Source: Rhodococcus jostii RHA1 (GTDB lineage Bacteria; Actinomycetota; Actinomycetes; Mycobacteriales; Mycobacteriaceae). From it: a DNA stretch of 64,000 nt. Shown here piece after piece: positions 30,059-38,890 of the stretch. Under the pieces are notes generated by a model. That model searched no databases. It saw nothing but the letters and a program-made list of their open reading frames with translations, and had not been told where the DNA came from. Every line of letters starts with the position of its first letter. The stretch's first letter is position 1. The position numbers and the translations under genes are program-made. The stretch is from positions 4,778,501 through 4,842,500 of the forward strand of contig NC_008268.1 of the NCBI RefSeq assembly GCF_000014565.1, written 5' to 3'.

Positions 30059-31279
30059 GTGCCTACCGAGAGTCCGCCGTTGAAGCGGGGCGAGCGTGGC
30101 TGGAAAACAGCAACTTTCGTCATCTTCGTCGGGACGGGGATCACCTATGCGTCCTGGGTGACCCGCACTCCGGCCATTCGCTCCTCCCTCGGAGTCGGCA
30201 CGGGCGACATGGGGCTGATCATCCTCGGACTGTCGATCGGATCGATGGCGGGACTGCTGCTCGCCGGTCCCGTCGTCGCCCGAGTCGGCGCCCGTCACGT
30301 CATTACGGCCGCGGCCACCGTCGCGAGCCTCGGCCTGTTCACGGTGGGACTCGGTTCGGGTGTCGCGATCGCGGCCCTGGTCGGTCTGGGACTCGCGTTC
30401 ACCGGTGCGGGATTCGGCATGTGCGAGGTGGCGCTCAACGTCGAGGGCGCAGCGATCGAGAAGCGTATGGGACGCAGCTTTCTGCCGTCGCTGCACGGTG
30501 CGTTCAGTCTCGGAACGCTCGCCGGCGCCGGCCTCGGGGCGATCGCCGAACTGCTCGACGTTCCGGTGCCGGTACATCTCGGGGTGCTGGCCGTCGTGGT
30601 CATCGTGTCGAGCGTGAGCGTCGTGGCACTACTCCCTCCGGCTACCGGACGAGAGGTCGGGCGCACGCGTCGACGATCCGGCACGTCCGGCCTGACCATC
30701 TGGCGGGACACCCGGATCGTTCTCCTCGGCCTGATCGCGCTCGGCATGGCGTTCGCGGAAGGCAGCGCCAACGATTGGCTGCCACTGGGAATCGTCGACG
30801 GGTACGGCGTCGGATCGGCCACCGGCGCCGCGTTCTACGTCGTGTTCGTGGCCGCGATGACGTCGGGCCGCCTGCTCGGCGGGCGCGTCGTCGACCGGTA
30901 CGGCCGCTCTGCGACCGTCCGCTGGTCCGCGGCGCTCGCGGTGGCGGGGGTCCTGATCGTGATCCTGGCCGGGAACCTGGTTCTCGCCGCGCTCGGCTGC
31001 GTGTTGTGGGGTGCCGGTGTCGCTCTCGGATTTCCGCTCGCGCTGTCCGCGGCGGCCGACTCGGGTGCCGACGCCGCGCGACGCGTCAGCGCGGTGTCGA
31101 CGCTCGGCTACATGGCATTTCTGGTCGGGCCGCCGCTCCTCGGGCTGCTCGGGGAGCAGTTCGGACTCCTGCAGGCCTTCTACGTCGTCCTCGCCGGCGC
31201 CGTCCTCGCCGGGCTGGTCGCGAGTGCGACCGGGGAAACCCGTGCGACCGAGGAGTCTCCGCTCGCCCGCGTGAGGTGA
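30059..31279 (+). CDS. MFS transporter, probable module B substrate importer
   Basis: A 406-residue major facilitator protein with about twelve hydrophobic helices. Early TM1-2 reads TFVIFVGTGITYASWVTRTP. The GTG start at 30059 has AGGAG about 7 bases upstream; the open frame further upstream runs antisense-like through the preceding MFS gene. The start sits just downstream of a LacI-type operator that matches those in front of the ThuA/ThDP/GMC operon, which convergently ends next to this gene. I infer uptake of the sugar or cyclitol processed by module B. Confidence 0.78.
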   Translation: MPTESPPLKRGERGWKTATFVIFVGTGITYASWVTRTPAIRSSLGVGTGDMGLIILGLSIGSMAGLLLAGPVVARVGARHVITAAATVASLGLFTVGLGSGVAIAALVGLGLAFTGAGFGMCEVALNVEGAAIEKRMGRSFLPSLHGAFSLGTLAGAGLGAIAELLDVPVPVHLGVLAVVVIVSSVSVVALLPPATGREVGRTRRRSGTSGLTIWRDTRIVLLGLIALGMAFAEGSANDWLPLGIVDGYGVGSATGAAFYVVFVAAMTSGRLLGGRVVDRYGRSATVRWSAALAVAGVLIVILAGNLVLAALGCVLWGAGVALGFPLALSAAADSGADAARRVSAVSTLGYMAFLVGPPLLGLLGEQFGLLQAFYVVLAGAVLAGLVASATGETRATEESPLARVR

Positions 31280-31293
31280 GAGTGGCTCGAGGT

Positions 31294-31343
31294 GATCACG
31301 CGATCGCCCGGCCTCTGAGAACGAGGCCGGGCGAACCGTGATC
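31294..31343. terminator. Bidirectional terminator between MFS and module B
   Basis: GATCACG plus TCGCCCGGCCTC pair with GAGGCCGGGCGA and CGTGATC across a short loop, giving a long interrupted stem between two convergent genes. Confidence 0.75.
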
Positions 31344-31351
31344 GGATCACA

Positions 31352-32938
31352 TCACACTGCGGCAGAAGCGATCTCCGGCGCCACGCGCAGCGCGTTGGCC
31401 GCGATGGTCAGCGCGGGATTGAGCGCCGCCGACGACGGGAAGAACGACCCGTCCACGACCCACAGATTGTCGACGTCGTGACTGCGACAGTTCGGGTCGA
31501 GGACACTCGCCGCCGGATCGGTACCCGCGACCGCGGTTCCGCACATGTGCGAATTCGTCGCGATGCCCATCCGCTCGGTGAGGATGATCGGATACCCCGC
31601 CTTGCGGACCGCCGCGGAGACGCGGCGAACCAGTTCACTGTGCGGTGCAGTGTTGTTGGGAGTCCAGTCGACGATGATCCGGTCGCCGTCGATCCGGACC
31701 CGGTTGTTTCGCGTCGGCAGATCCTCGGTGGTGAGGTAGATGTCGAGGCTGCGATCCACCACCGCCTTCAGCGCCCACATCGGAGCCCAGGGCCGCGCCC
31801 CCTTCACGTGCGCGGCCTGCAGTTTGCCGAGCATCTGCAGATTGCCGAGCGGGTACTCGTTGTTCGGGCCCGCGACGTACCAGTCGTTGATTCCCAGCGT
31901 CTTCTGCCACGCAGTCGTATTCGTCCGGAAGGGGTTGACGCCCATGAAGAACGTGCTGTTGTGCACCATGTAGTTCCGGCCCAGCAGCCCCGACGAGTTG
32001 CCGAGTCCGTCCGGATTCCGTTCGTCGGCCGAGCGGAGCAACAGCGCCGCGGTGTTGACCGCCCCTGCCGAGACCACGAACTGGTTGGCCGTGATCCGGA
32101 TCGTGCGACCACGGAACTCGGCCTCCGCGGCGATGATTCGCGTGCCCTTCGCGTCCGTGAGCAGACGCGTCACCTTCGCTTCGGTGAGCAGACGCACCCG
32201 CTCCGACTGGAGAGCGGGCCGCAACGCCCGGTTCTCCGCCTCACTCTTGTGATCGGTCTGCGACGGGGTGCCGTCCGACGCCGTCGACTGCCGGCGATGC
32301 TCCTGTGTGGTCAGGTTCATGCCGTTCGGCGTGTGGAACGGGTGCAGGCCCTGCTGGCGAAGCGAGGACGCGAAACGCTCGATCGTCTGCTCGTGCGGCA
32401 GCGGTGGCAACGGGTACGGAGACGACCGCGGCGGTTCCGTCGGATCCTCGCCGTCGATGCCGTGCACCTGATAGAGACGCTCCGCCTCGGCGTAGAACGG
32501 TTCGAGATCGGCGTAGCTGAACGGCCACCTCGGTGAGATGCCGTCGTAGTGCTGTGTCTCCTCGAAATCCGTGACGCGGAAGCGGGGGAGGCTGCCGCCG
32601 TAGAACTTGGTGTTGCCTCCCACCCAGTAGTACACGCCCGGCTGGAACGGTTCACCGTTTCTGCCGTCGAACCACGGTTCCGCGGTCTTGTACCGGCCCT
32701 CGAGGAACATTTCCGCGGCCTGTGAGTTCTCCACCTCGCGGGGGAGGAATCGTCCGCGCTCGACGACCAGGACATCGACGTCCCGATCGCGGAGCGCCCA
32801 CGCCAGCGTCGAACCACCCATCCCGGATCCGACGACCACGACATCGGCCGTGACCGTGTCGGAGTCGCCCACATCGACCACCGCGCCCTCGCGCAGCGGT
32901 GAATACGCGTCGATCTGATCGTGTCCGGACGTTCTCAC
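31352..32938 (-). CDS. GMC-family FAD oxidoreductase (module B)
   Basis: A 528-residue GMC oxidoreductase, the same length as the module A paralogue. It has the FAD motif DVVVVGSGMGGSTLAWAL and the C-terminal LWVVDGSFFPSSAALNPALT. The segment that in module A holds the cysteine cluster is here STASDGTPSQTDHKSEAEN and contains no cysteine. The GTG start overlaps the stop of the ThDP enzyme (GTGA), so the two proteins are translationally coupled. Likely role: oxidation of a sugar or cyclitol hydroxyl. Substrate unknown. Confidence 0.84.
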   Translation of the reverse strand: MRTSGHDQIDAYSPLREGAVVDVGDSDTVTADVVVVGSGMGGSTLAWALRDRDVDVLVVERGRFLPREVENSQAAEMFLEGRYKTAEPWFDGRNGEPFQPGVYYWVGGNTKFYGGSLPRFRVTDFEETQHYDGISPRWPFSYADLEPFYAEAERLYQVHGIDGEDPTEPPRSSPYPLPPLPHEQTIERFASSLRQQGLHPFHTPNGMNLTTQEHRRQSTASDGTPSQTDHKSEAENRALRPALQSERVRLLTEAKVTRLLTDAKGTRIIAAEAEFRGRTIRITANQFVVSAGAVNTAALLLRSADERNPDGLGNSSGLLGRNYMVHNSTFFMGVNPFRTNTTAWQKTLGINDWYVAGPNNEYPLGNLQMLGKLQAAHVKGARPWAPMWALKAVVDRSLDIYLTTEDLPTRNNRVRIDGDRIIVDWTPNNTAPHSELVRRVSAAVRKAGYPIILTERMGIATNSHMCGTAVAGTDPAASVLDPNCRSHDVDNLWVVDGSFFPSSAALNPALTIAANALRVAPEIASAAV

Positions 32939-34722
32939 AGGTGCTGTTCCTTGGCTCGGGTCGCCCAGTACTCGTCCTGACGCTCGTCCTCGATGTACGC
33001 GGGAACGGGGAAGTCCCACCAGCCGGGAACCCAGGGTCCCGCCGCATCACGATCGGTCGGGATTTCGATCAGCGCAGGCGCTTTCGAGTCGAAGGCCTTC
33101 CGGTACGTGCTCTCGAGGTCGGCCGGGTCGTCCACCCGGAACGATTCGAGTCCGAACGACTGGCCGAGTGCCTTGAAGTCGGGGCTGTACGGGGTGCCGT
33201 CCGGGCGGTTGAACTCGGTGCCGATGTGCCGGCTGGTCTGCTTGCGCTGGCCACCGCGGATCGACATGAAGCCCGCGTTGTCCTGGACCACGAAGACCAC
33301 CGGAATGTCGTGCTGCACGCAGACACCGATCTCCTGCGACGTCATGAGGAAGTCGCCGTCACCGAGCACGCACGCCACCTGCCGGTCGGGGGCGGCGAGC
33401 TTGGCGCCGATCGCGGCGGGCACGGCCCAGCCCATGGACGAGAATCCACCCGACGTCAGGTGGGTGCGCGGGTGATACACCGGGAACGTCTGCTTCACGG
33501 CGCCCTGGGTGTTGCCGGAGCCGGCGACGATGATGCCGTCCCGTTCCATCACCGATCGCAGACCGCCGAGGGGGCGCTGGGAGGTGAACGGGAACCGGTC
33601 GGAATCGCGACGGCCTGCGAGTTTGGTCTCCCACTCCGTCTTCAGTTGCTCGAGTTCGGCGAGGTATACGGACCGGTCGGCGCTACTGCGGGGGAGGGAG
33701 GCGACGATCGCGGCGACGGTCGGCTTGGCGTCGGCGACGATGCCGACCTCGGCCGGGTAGTTCTTGCCGATCTCGTGCGGATCGATGTCGATGTGAATGA
33801 GCTTGGCGGGCGGAATCGAGAACGTGACTCCCTGCGCGTAGCTGGAGGAGGACCAGTCGGTGAACCGGCAACCGATGGAGATCACCACGTCGGCGCGGGA
33901 GGCGACGGCGTTGCCCACGATCGTTCCGGTCTGGCCGACGCTGCCCGCGAACAGTGCGTGGTCCTCGGGGAACGCGCCCTTGCCGTTCCACGTGGTGACG
34001 ACGGGGATCTGCCACGTCTCGGCGAGGGCGAGCACCTCGTCTGCCGAGTCGGACGTGATGGCGCCGCCGCCGACGACGATCACCGGCCGTCGAGAGTCAC
34101 GGAGCACGTCGACGGCCTTGTCGATCGCCAACGGGTCGGGCTGCTGGAGCCCGACCGGCAGCCGCCGTGCGAGGTCGTGGAGCGAGACGTCGGCGGCCTC
34201 GGCCTGCACGTCCATCGGCACCTCGATGTGCGCAGGCCCCGGGCGACCGGTCAGCATCGTGCTGAACGCACGGTGCATGATGAACGGCAATTCCTCCACG
34301 CGGGTGGCGACCCAGCTGCGCTTCGACACTGCGTCGGTGACCTGCGGAAAGCCGTTGTCGGTGTGCCGCTCCAGTTCCTGGAGCAGACCACGCCCGCGCA
34401 TGTGGGTGGGCGGCCCGCCAGTGATGCACAGCAGACTCGTCGAATCGCTGTACGCGGTCGCGAGACCGAGCACGGTGTTCGCCGCACCCGCCCCGATCGA
34501 CGCCACCGCGGCCATCGGCTTCCCGGACACCCGGTAGTACCCGTCCGCGAGGTGCGTGGCGCTCTGCTCGTGGTAGACCTGGATGAACGGGATCTCGGAC
34601 CCCTTCTCCAGGAACGCATCGGTGAGCGACCAGATCCCGTGGCCGGGAATTCCGGTGACGTACTCGACGCCGTACTGCTTCAGGACCTGGGCGACCACCT
34701 GCCCGCCGGTCAATTTCGCCAT
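32935..34722 (-). CDS. Thiamine diphosphate-dependent enzyme (module B)
   Basis: A 595-residue ThDP enzyme paralogous to the one in module A. Shared features include LTGGQVVAQVL at the N terminus, the catalytic glutamate in VYHEQSATHLADGYYR (Glu52) and the ThDP motif GDGDFLMTSQEIGV. The GMC partner overlaps its stop codon. It is preceded by AGGAG and lies 20 bp after the ThuA-like gene. As for module A, I infer C-C cleavage or condensation of a keto compound generated by the GMC enzyme; it lacks context for branched-chain amino acid synthesis. Confidence 0.8.
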   Translation of the reverse strand: MAKLTGGQVVAQVLKQYGVEYVTGIPGHGIWSLTDAFLEKGSEIPFIQVYHEQSATHLADGYYRVSGKPMAAVASIGAGAANTVLGLATAYSDSTSLLCITGGPPTHMRGRGLLQELERHTDNGFPQVTDAVSKRSWVATRVEELPFIMHRAFSTMLTGRPGPAHIEVPMDVQAEAADVSLHDLARRLPVGLQQPDPLAIDKAVDVLRDSRRPVIVVGGGAITSDSADEVLALAETWQIPVVTTWNGKGAFPEDHALFAGSVGQTGTIVGNAVASRADVVISIGCRFTDWSSSSYAQGVTFSIPPAKLIHIDIDPHEIGKNYPAEVGIVADAKPTVAAIVASLPRSSADRSVYLAELEQLKTEWETKLAGRRDSDRFPFTSQRPLGGLRSVMERDGIIVAGSGNTQGAVKQTFPVYHPRTHLTSGGFSSMGWAVPAAIGAKLAAPDRQVACVLGDGDFLMTSQEIGVCVQHDIPVVFVVQDNAGFMSIRGGQRKQTSRHIGTEFNRPDGTPYSPDFKALGQSFGLESFRVDDPADLESTYRKAFDSKAPALIEIPTDRDAAGPWVPGWWDFPVPAYIEDERQDEYWATRAKEQHL

Positions 34723-34742
34723 GATCGTGTCTCCTTGCTGTG

Positions 34743-35408
34743 TCAGTTCGCTACGCGGGCGGCGTAGCGCAGTCCCTGCTTGGTCAGTCGGCGCACGTTC
34801 GGCTCCGACAGGTCTGCCGGCGTGTGGCCGATCGAGTGGTAGAAGACCCGGCCGGCGCCCCACTGGCGCACCCACGCCACCGGGCTGCGCAGTCCCTCCA
34901 GCCAGGGCAGGTGCTCGCCGCTGAACTCGGTCTCCGCGAGCACCCGGTTGTTCGGGTCGACGTGCATGTAGTACTGCTCGGACGCCACCGCGAAGTCCTC
35001 GACACCAGCGGTCACCTCGTGCTCGCGGTCGGTGATGGTCACCTTGTACGGCTGCGGGAAAGCCTCTCCCGCAGGATGTTCGACGAAGTCGCCGCCGAGG
35101 AGGAAGTGGTACTTCAGGCTCGCCCGGAACGCGGCGGCGGCGCCGTGCCACGCTGCGACCCCGGTTCCGGCCACGACGGCGTCGAGCAGGTTCTTCTCCT
35201 GCGAATCGCTCAGGTCTTCGGTGGTGAGCGCGTTGTTCCAGCCGAGCACGATCAGGTCGTATCCGGTCAGGTCACGGTCGAGGGTGAAGATGTCCTGTGA
35301 CTCCTCGACCTGGTAGTTCAGCTCGGAAAACAGTTCGCGTGCCCATGCGGCGATGTCGTACGGATGGTGGCCGGGCCAGCCGCCGTAGAGGTAGAGGACC
35401 TTGGTCAT
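34743..35408 (-). CDS. ThuA-like domain protein
   Basis: A 221-residue ThuA-type protein with a glutamine-amidotransferase-like fold. Characteristic stretches are YGGWPGHHPYD near the N terminus, GTGVAAWHGAAAAF, and WVRQWGAGRVFYHSIGHTP near the C terminus. ThuA proteins occur in trehalose-type disaccharide utilisation, where 3-keto sugars are intermediates, but their reaction is poorly known. It is the first gene of module B and sits directly downstream of two LacI-type operators. Its presence strengthens the case for a keto-sugar pathway. Confidence 0.82.
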   Translation of the reverse strand: MTKVLYLYGGWPGHHPYDIAAWARELFSELNYQVEESQDIFTLDRDLTGYDLIVLGWNNALTTEDLSDSQEKNLLDAVVAGTGVAAWHGAAAAFRASLKYHFLLGGDFVEHPAGEAFPQPYKVTITDREHEVTAGVEDFAVASEQYYMHVDPNNRVLAETEFSGEHLPWLEGLRSPVAWVRQWGAGRVFYHSIGHTPADLSEPNVRRLTKQGLRYAARVAN

Positions 35409-35439
35409 GAGTGCTCCCGTGGATGATGAAACCGCAAAT

Positions 35440-35455
35440 GGTGAAACGATTAACT
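35440..35455. promoter_or_regulatory. LacI-type operator 1 for module B
   Basis: GGTGAAACGATTAACT, CG-centred, lies 32 bp upstream of the ThuA-like gene and matches the site at 30016. Confidence 0.6.
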
Positions 35456-35461
35456 TATGGT

Positions 35462-35477
35462 GGTGAATCGTATCACC
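35462..35477. promoter_or_regulatory. LacI-type operator 2 for module B
   Basis: GGTGAATCGTATCACC reads GGTGATACGATTCACC on the other strand, differing at one position from the site at 30016. Its centre is about 22 bp from the centre of operator 1, two helical turns, in the divergent region between module B and LacI regulator B. Confidence 0.62.
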
Positions 35478-35617
35478 GGCTGGGGAGCTGTCAATGGCTG
35501 ATGCCGAGGGGGACGTGGGGAGCGTCCGGACGCGGACTAGGATCGGGCTTTGCCAATTGTGCGCTCCGGTGCGCAACGGCCGGTTGCGGCCGATGATCGC
35601 CGACGAGGGAGCACCAC

Positions 35618-36700
35618 TTGGTCACGATGAAGGACGTCGCCCGAGCGGCCGGAGTATCGGTCGCCACCGTCTCCTACGCTTTCAGCAAATCGTCGAAGGT
35701 CTCTGCGACACAACGGGAACGCATCTATTCCGTCGCCGCGGAACTCGGTTACGCCGGGCCGAACATCGCCGGGAGCAGTCTGCGGTCGGGGCGAATCGGC
35801 GCGGTCGGGGTGATCGTGCCCGACTCCCCGGTGCAAGCGCTCGAGGATCCGTCCGTGACCCTGCTGATGAAGGGCATCGCGGAGATCGGGAACTCGGCCG
35901 ACATCGCCCTCACCCTGTTTCCGGCCTCACGTGGTGGCTCCCCGGATTCACCACCGAACTCGCTGGTTCTCCGTGGACTCGTGGACGGTGTGGTCATCCA
36001 CAACGTCCCCGACGGTCATCCTCTGGTCGAGGCGATCATCGCGCGCGGTATCCCGGCCGTCGTCGTCGATTCGCCCAGAAGTGCGGGACTGCCGTTCGTG
36101 GCCATCGACGACCGGCACGGCGCCTATCTGCAGATGGACCACATCCTGAGCCTGGGCCATCGACGCATCGGGATCATCGTCGACAAACTCGGCCAGGACT
36201 CCGACTGCCGGATGGTCACGGCGGACGACGTCGGCGCAGCGACCGAACGCAACGCGCGGGAGCGGCTTGCCGGTTACTACGCCGCGGCCCGTGACCACCA
36301 CCTCCCGGTGGAGGAACTGTCGATCGTCGTGGCGGGCAACATCGATCGCGCCGCCGGTGCCGAGGCCACCCGGATCCTGCTCGACGCCGCTCGGCCGACC
36401 GCTCTCGTGGCGACCTCCGATGTGCACGCGGTGGCGGCGTGGCAGGTGTTACGCGAGCGCGGCCTGACGGTGCCCGACGACATGTCCGTCATCGGATTCG
36501 ACGACGCACCCGTTGCAGAGCTTCTCGGTCTCAGCACAATTCATCAGCCGATCGTCGAGAAGGGCCGCGCGGCCGCGACGATCCTGCTCGATCGGCTGGG
36601 CGGCGGCACCCGCACACGATCGTTGATGAAGACGTCGCTGGTCGTCCGCGCCAGCACCGCGCCGCCGCGCGAATCCAGCACCGCGCCGCCGCGCGAATGA
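35618..36700 (+). CDS. LacI-family regulator B
   Basis: A 360-residue LacI/GalR repressor. It has the helix-turn-helix MKDVARAAGVSVATVSYAFS, a hinge, and a sugar-binding domain ending in MSVIGFDDAPVAELLGLSTI. The TTG at 35618 with GAGGGA at 35605-35610 is the chosen start; an ATG at 35627 is the alternative. It is divergent from module B with two operator-like palindromes between them, so autoregulation and repression of module B are likely. The C terminus ends in a duplicated octapeptide (STAPPRES) from a 24-bp direct repeat. Confidence 0.87.
   Translation: MVTMKDVARAAGVSVATVSYAFSKSSKVSATQRERIYSVAAELGYAGPNIAGSSLRSGRIGAVGVIVPDSPVQALEDPSVTLLMKGIAEIGNSADIALTLFPASRGGSPDSPPNSLVLRGLVDGVVIHNVPDGHPLVEAIIARGIPAVVVDSPRSAGLPFVAIDDRHGAYLQMDHILSLGHRRIGIIVDKLGQDSDCRMVTADDVGAATERNARERLAGYYAAARDHHLPVEELSIVVAGNIDRAAGAEATRILLDAARPTALVATSDVHAVAAWQVLRERGLTVPDDMSVIGFDDAPVAELLGLSTIHQPIVEKGRAAATILLDRLGGGTRTRSLMKTSLVVRASTAPPRESSTAPPRE
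36651..36698. repeat. 24-bp direct repeat at the 3' end of lacI B
   Basis: Two exact adjacent 24-bp copies (36651-36674 and 36675-36698) run up to the stop codon. They add a Pro/Ser/Arg-rich octapeptide twice to the repressor tail. The period equals that of the kshA repeat, though the sequence is unrelated. Confidence 0.85.
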
Positions 36701-36746
36701 TGGCGATGCCCCGCGACGGCCGGGCGTCATCCTCCATGATGGATCG

Positions 36747-37631
36747 ATGACGACTGCGGTGCCGCGACTGGGCGTGACGTTCATCCCGACGATCGAACCC
36801 GAGAGGTTGAAGGACTTCGCGCGGGTGGCCGAGGACAGTGGTCTCGACGAGATCTGGTTGTGGGAAGACTGTTTCAAGGAGAGCGGCGTTGCTACGGCGG
36901 CCGCGGCACTCGCGTGGACGGAGCGCATCCACGTCGGCGTCGGGTTGATGCCCGTCCCGCTGCGCAATGTCGCGCTCACCACGATGGAGATCGCCACGCT
37001 CGCTCGGTTGTTTCCGGGTCGAGTGATCGCGGGTATCGGACACGGTGTGCAGGGCTGGATGGAGCAGGTGGGTGCGCGGGCGGCGTCGCCGATGACCCTC
37101 CTCGAGGAATACACGGTGGCGCTCCGGGCACTGCTGGACGGCGAGTCGGTGAGCACGCAGGGGCGGTACGTTCGGCTCGACGGGGTGAGACTCGACTGGC
37201 CTCCCGCTGAACGGGTTCCGCTGATGCTCGGCGGCGAAGGTTCCAAATCGGTCCGCCTGGCGGCACGTCTGGGTGACGGCAACCTCCTCGCGTCCGCGGT
37301 CGGCGACGGCGACATCCGCAGAACCCGCGACCTGATCCTCGACGAAATCGGAGCCGACGGGGTGTCATCGCATCACCTGGTCGTCCCGAAGATCGCCGCT
37401 ACCGGGGAGGGTGCGCGGCAACGGGTGGACGAGGAACTGGCGCGGTGGGAGAAGCCGGCCGACACCGGAATCGGGGTCGCGGGTGACGCGAACACCGTCG
37501 CCGAGGAGGTGCGAAGGCTTGCCCGCCTGGGCGCGACGTCGGTAGCTTTCGCGCCGACCGAGGATGAACCGGACCTGCTGGGCTTCGTCGAGTTCCTCGG
37601 CCGCGCCGTCAAACCTCTTATCCCGACGTGA
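36747..37631 (+). CDS. LLM-class (F420/flavin-dependent) oxidoreductase
   Basis: A 294-residue luciferase-like monooxygenase-fold protein. It has LGVTFIPTIEPERLKDFARV, GLDEIWLWEDCF, and PLRNVALTTMEIATLARLFPGR, typical of F420-dependent N5,N10-methylene-tetrahydromethanopterin-reductase-like proteins, which are numerous in Rhodococcus. The cofactor may be F420 or FMN; the substrate is unknown. It stands alone and is closed by the palindrome at 37626-37669. Confidence 0.78.
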   Translation: MTTAVPRLGVTFIPTIEPERLKDFARVAEDSGLDEIWLWEDCFKESGVATAAAALAWTERIHVGVGLMPVPLRNVALTTMEIATLARLFPGRVIAGIGHGVQGWMEQVGARAASPMTLLEEYTVALRALLDGESVSTQGRYVRLDGVRLDWPPAERVPLMLGGEGSKSVRLAARLGDGNLLASAVGDGDIRRTRDLILDEIGADGVSSHHLVVPKIAATGEGARQRVDEELARWEKPADTGIGVAGDANTVAEEVRRLARLGATSVAFAPTEDEPDLLGFVEFLGRAVKPLIPT

Positions 37632-37669
37632 GTGGGAAAGAGTGCCCGAGCACACTTTCCCACTCACGT
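37626..37669. terminator. Palindromic bidirectional terminator
   Basis: ACGTGAGTGGGAAAG and its exact reverse complement form a 15-bp stem with a few extra inner pairs around a six-base loop. It overlaps the LLM stop and abuts the convergent proline-racemase-family stop. Confidence 0.65.
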
Positions 37670-37674
37670 GCGGG

Positions 37675-38709
37675 TCAGTTGCCGGTCGGCCAGGTGTCGG
37701 ACAGGGTGTAGCCGGTAGGGAACGGGTCGGCGGGGTCGAGCCCGACCTGGCTGAGCTCGGTGATGTACGCCTGGCCGCTGACGCGGGGGACCACGGCGTC
37801 GTACGTTCCGACCTTCGTCAGTCTGTCGATCCGGCTCTCGAAGCGACTGCCGATCACCGATTCGTGCACGAACTTCTCCCCGACCTCGATGAGGCCCTTC
37901 GCCTTCAGCACCGCCAGTCGGGCGGACGTGCCGGTGCCGCAGGGCGAGCGGTCGAGTCGGCCGGGGGAGACCACCACGGCATTCCGGGCGGTCAGCACCC
38001 CGTCGGTGCGTGAGAGCGGGCCGACGAACTCGGTCTGGGTGATTCCGGCGAACTCGGGATTGGTCGGGTGCACCGCGGGGATCTGCTCGGCGGCGGCGGT
38101 CTTGAGCTTCTGTCCGAGGTCGCAGATCTCGCGCGCCTCGTCGGGTTGCAACTTCAATCCGAGTTGGTCGGCGTCGGCGAGCACGTAGGCCATGCCACCC
38201 CCCGCCACCTCGACGGTCAGGGTGCCGTAGCCGTCGAGTTCGAGCGGCACCCCGATCTCGTAGGCGAACGCGGGCTGGTTCTCGAATTCGACGCTCGTCA
38301 CCTTGCCGTTCTCGCAGGTGCAGCGAATGCGGATGAGCCCGGCGGGTGCTTCCAGCACGATGTCGGTGACCGGTTCGACCATGGGAATCATGCCGGTCTC
38401 GAGCAGCGCGGTGGCGACGCACATGGTGTTGCTGCCCGACATGGCCGGGTACTCCGTGGACTCGGCGATGACGTAACCCATCTGGGCTTCGGGGTCCGTC
38501 GCCGGGACGACGAAGTTGACGCACTGGGTCACCGAGCCCCGCGGCTCGTGGAGCAGAAGCTGACGGAGGTCGTCGCGATGCTCGCGGAAGTGCTTCATCT
38601 TGTCGAAGACCGTGGCGCCGGGGACGTCGCCGATTCCGCCGGTGACGACGTTGTTGATCTCGCCCCCGACGTGACACTTCACTACGTTGACTACTCGACT
38701 CCAGCGCAC
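37675..38709 (-). CDS. Proline racemase / hydroxyproline epimerase-dehydratase family
   Basis: A 344-residue proline-racemase-superfamily protein. The second catalytic site is intact as DRSPCGTGTSA. The first site reads SGSNTMCVATALLETG, with Ser where the racemases have the first catalytic Cys. Ser/Cys variants in this family are known as hydroxyproline epimerases or trans-3-hydroxyproline dehydratases, so proline racemisation itself is unlikely. The GTG at 38709 with GGAGGAAG upstream is the chosen start. A decayed DapA-family gene lies just upstream, as expected for a hydroxyproline pathway whose deaminase is a DapA homologue. Confidence 0.78.
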   Translation of the reverse strand: MRWSRVVNVVKCHVGGEINNVVTGGIGDVPGATVFDKMKHFREHRDDLRQLLLHEPRGSVTQCVNFVVPATDPEAQMGYVIAESTEYPAMSGSNTMCVATALLETGMIPMVEPVTDIVLEAPAGLIRIRCTCENGKVTSVEFENQPAFAYEIGVPLELDGYGTLTVEVAGGGMAYVLADADQLGLKLQPDEAREICDLGQKLKTAAAEQIPAVHPTNPEFAGITQTEFVGPLSRTDGVLTARNAVVVSPGRLDRSPCGTGTSARLAVLKAKGLIEVGEKFVHESVIGSRFESRIDRLTKVGTYDAVVPRVSGQAYITELSQVGLDPADPFPTGYTLSDTWPTGN

Positions 38710-38890
38710 GATCTTCCTCCGTGTGTTCGTCTGCGTTGCGGTGGCCTGGTTCCACCCTGCCAGGACTGAACTTCTCTGTGCCTGCCGGCGAGAGGCGAGG
38801 CCGGCAGCGGGGGTGATTGCTGCCGGCCTCTGCGCACGTGTCGGGGAAGGGTCACTCCGTGATGAACGCGCGCGGTCTTCTTGGTGGTGA

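Noticed and set aside
20458..34722. The ThDP enzymes as acetolactate synthase for branched-chain amino acids
   Set aside because: No regulatory small subunit or ilv genes are nearby, and both copies lie in sugar-type operons with LacI-type control.
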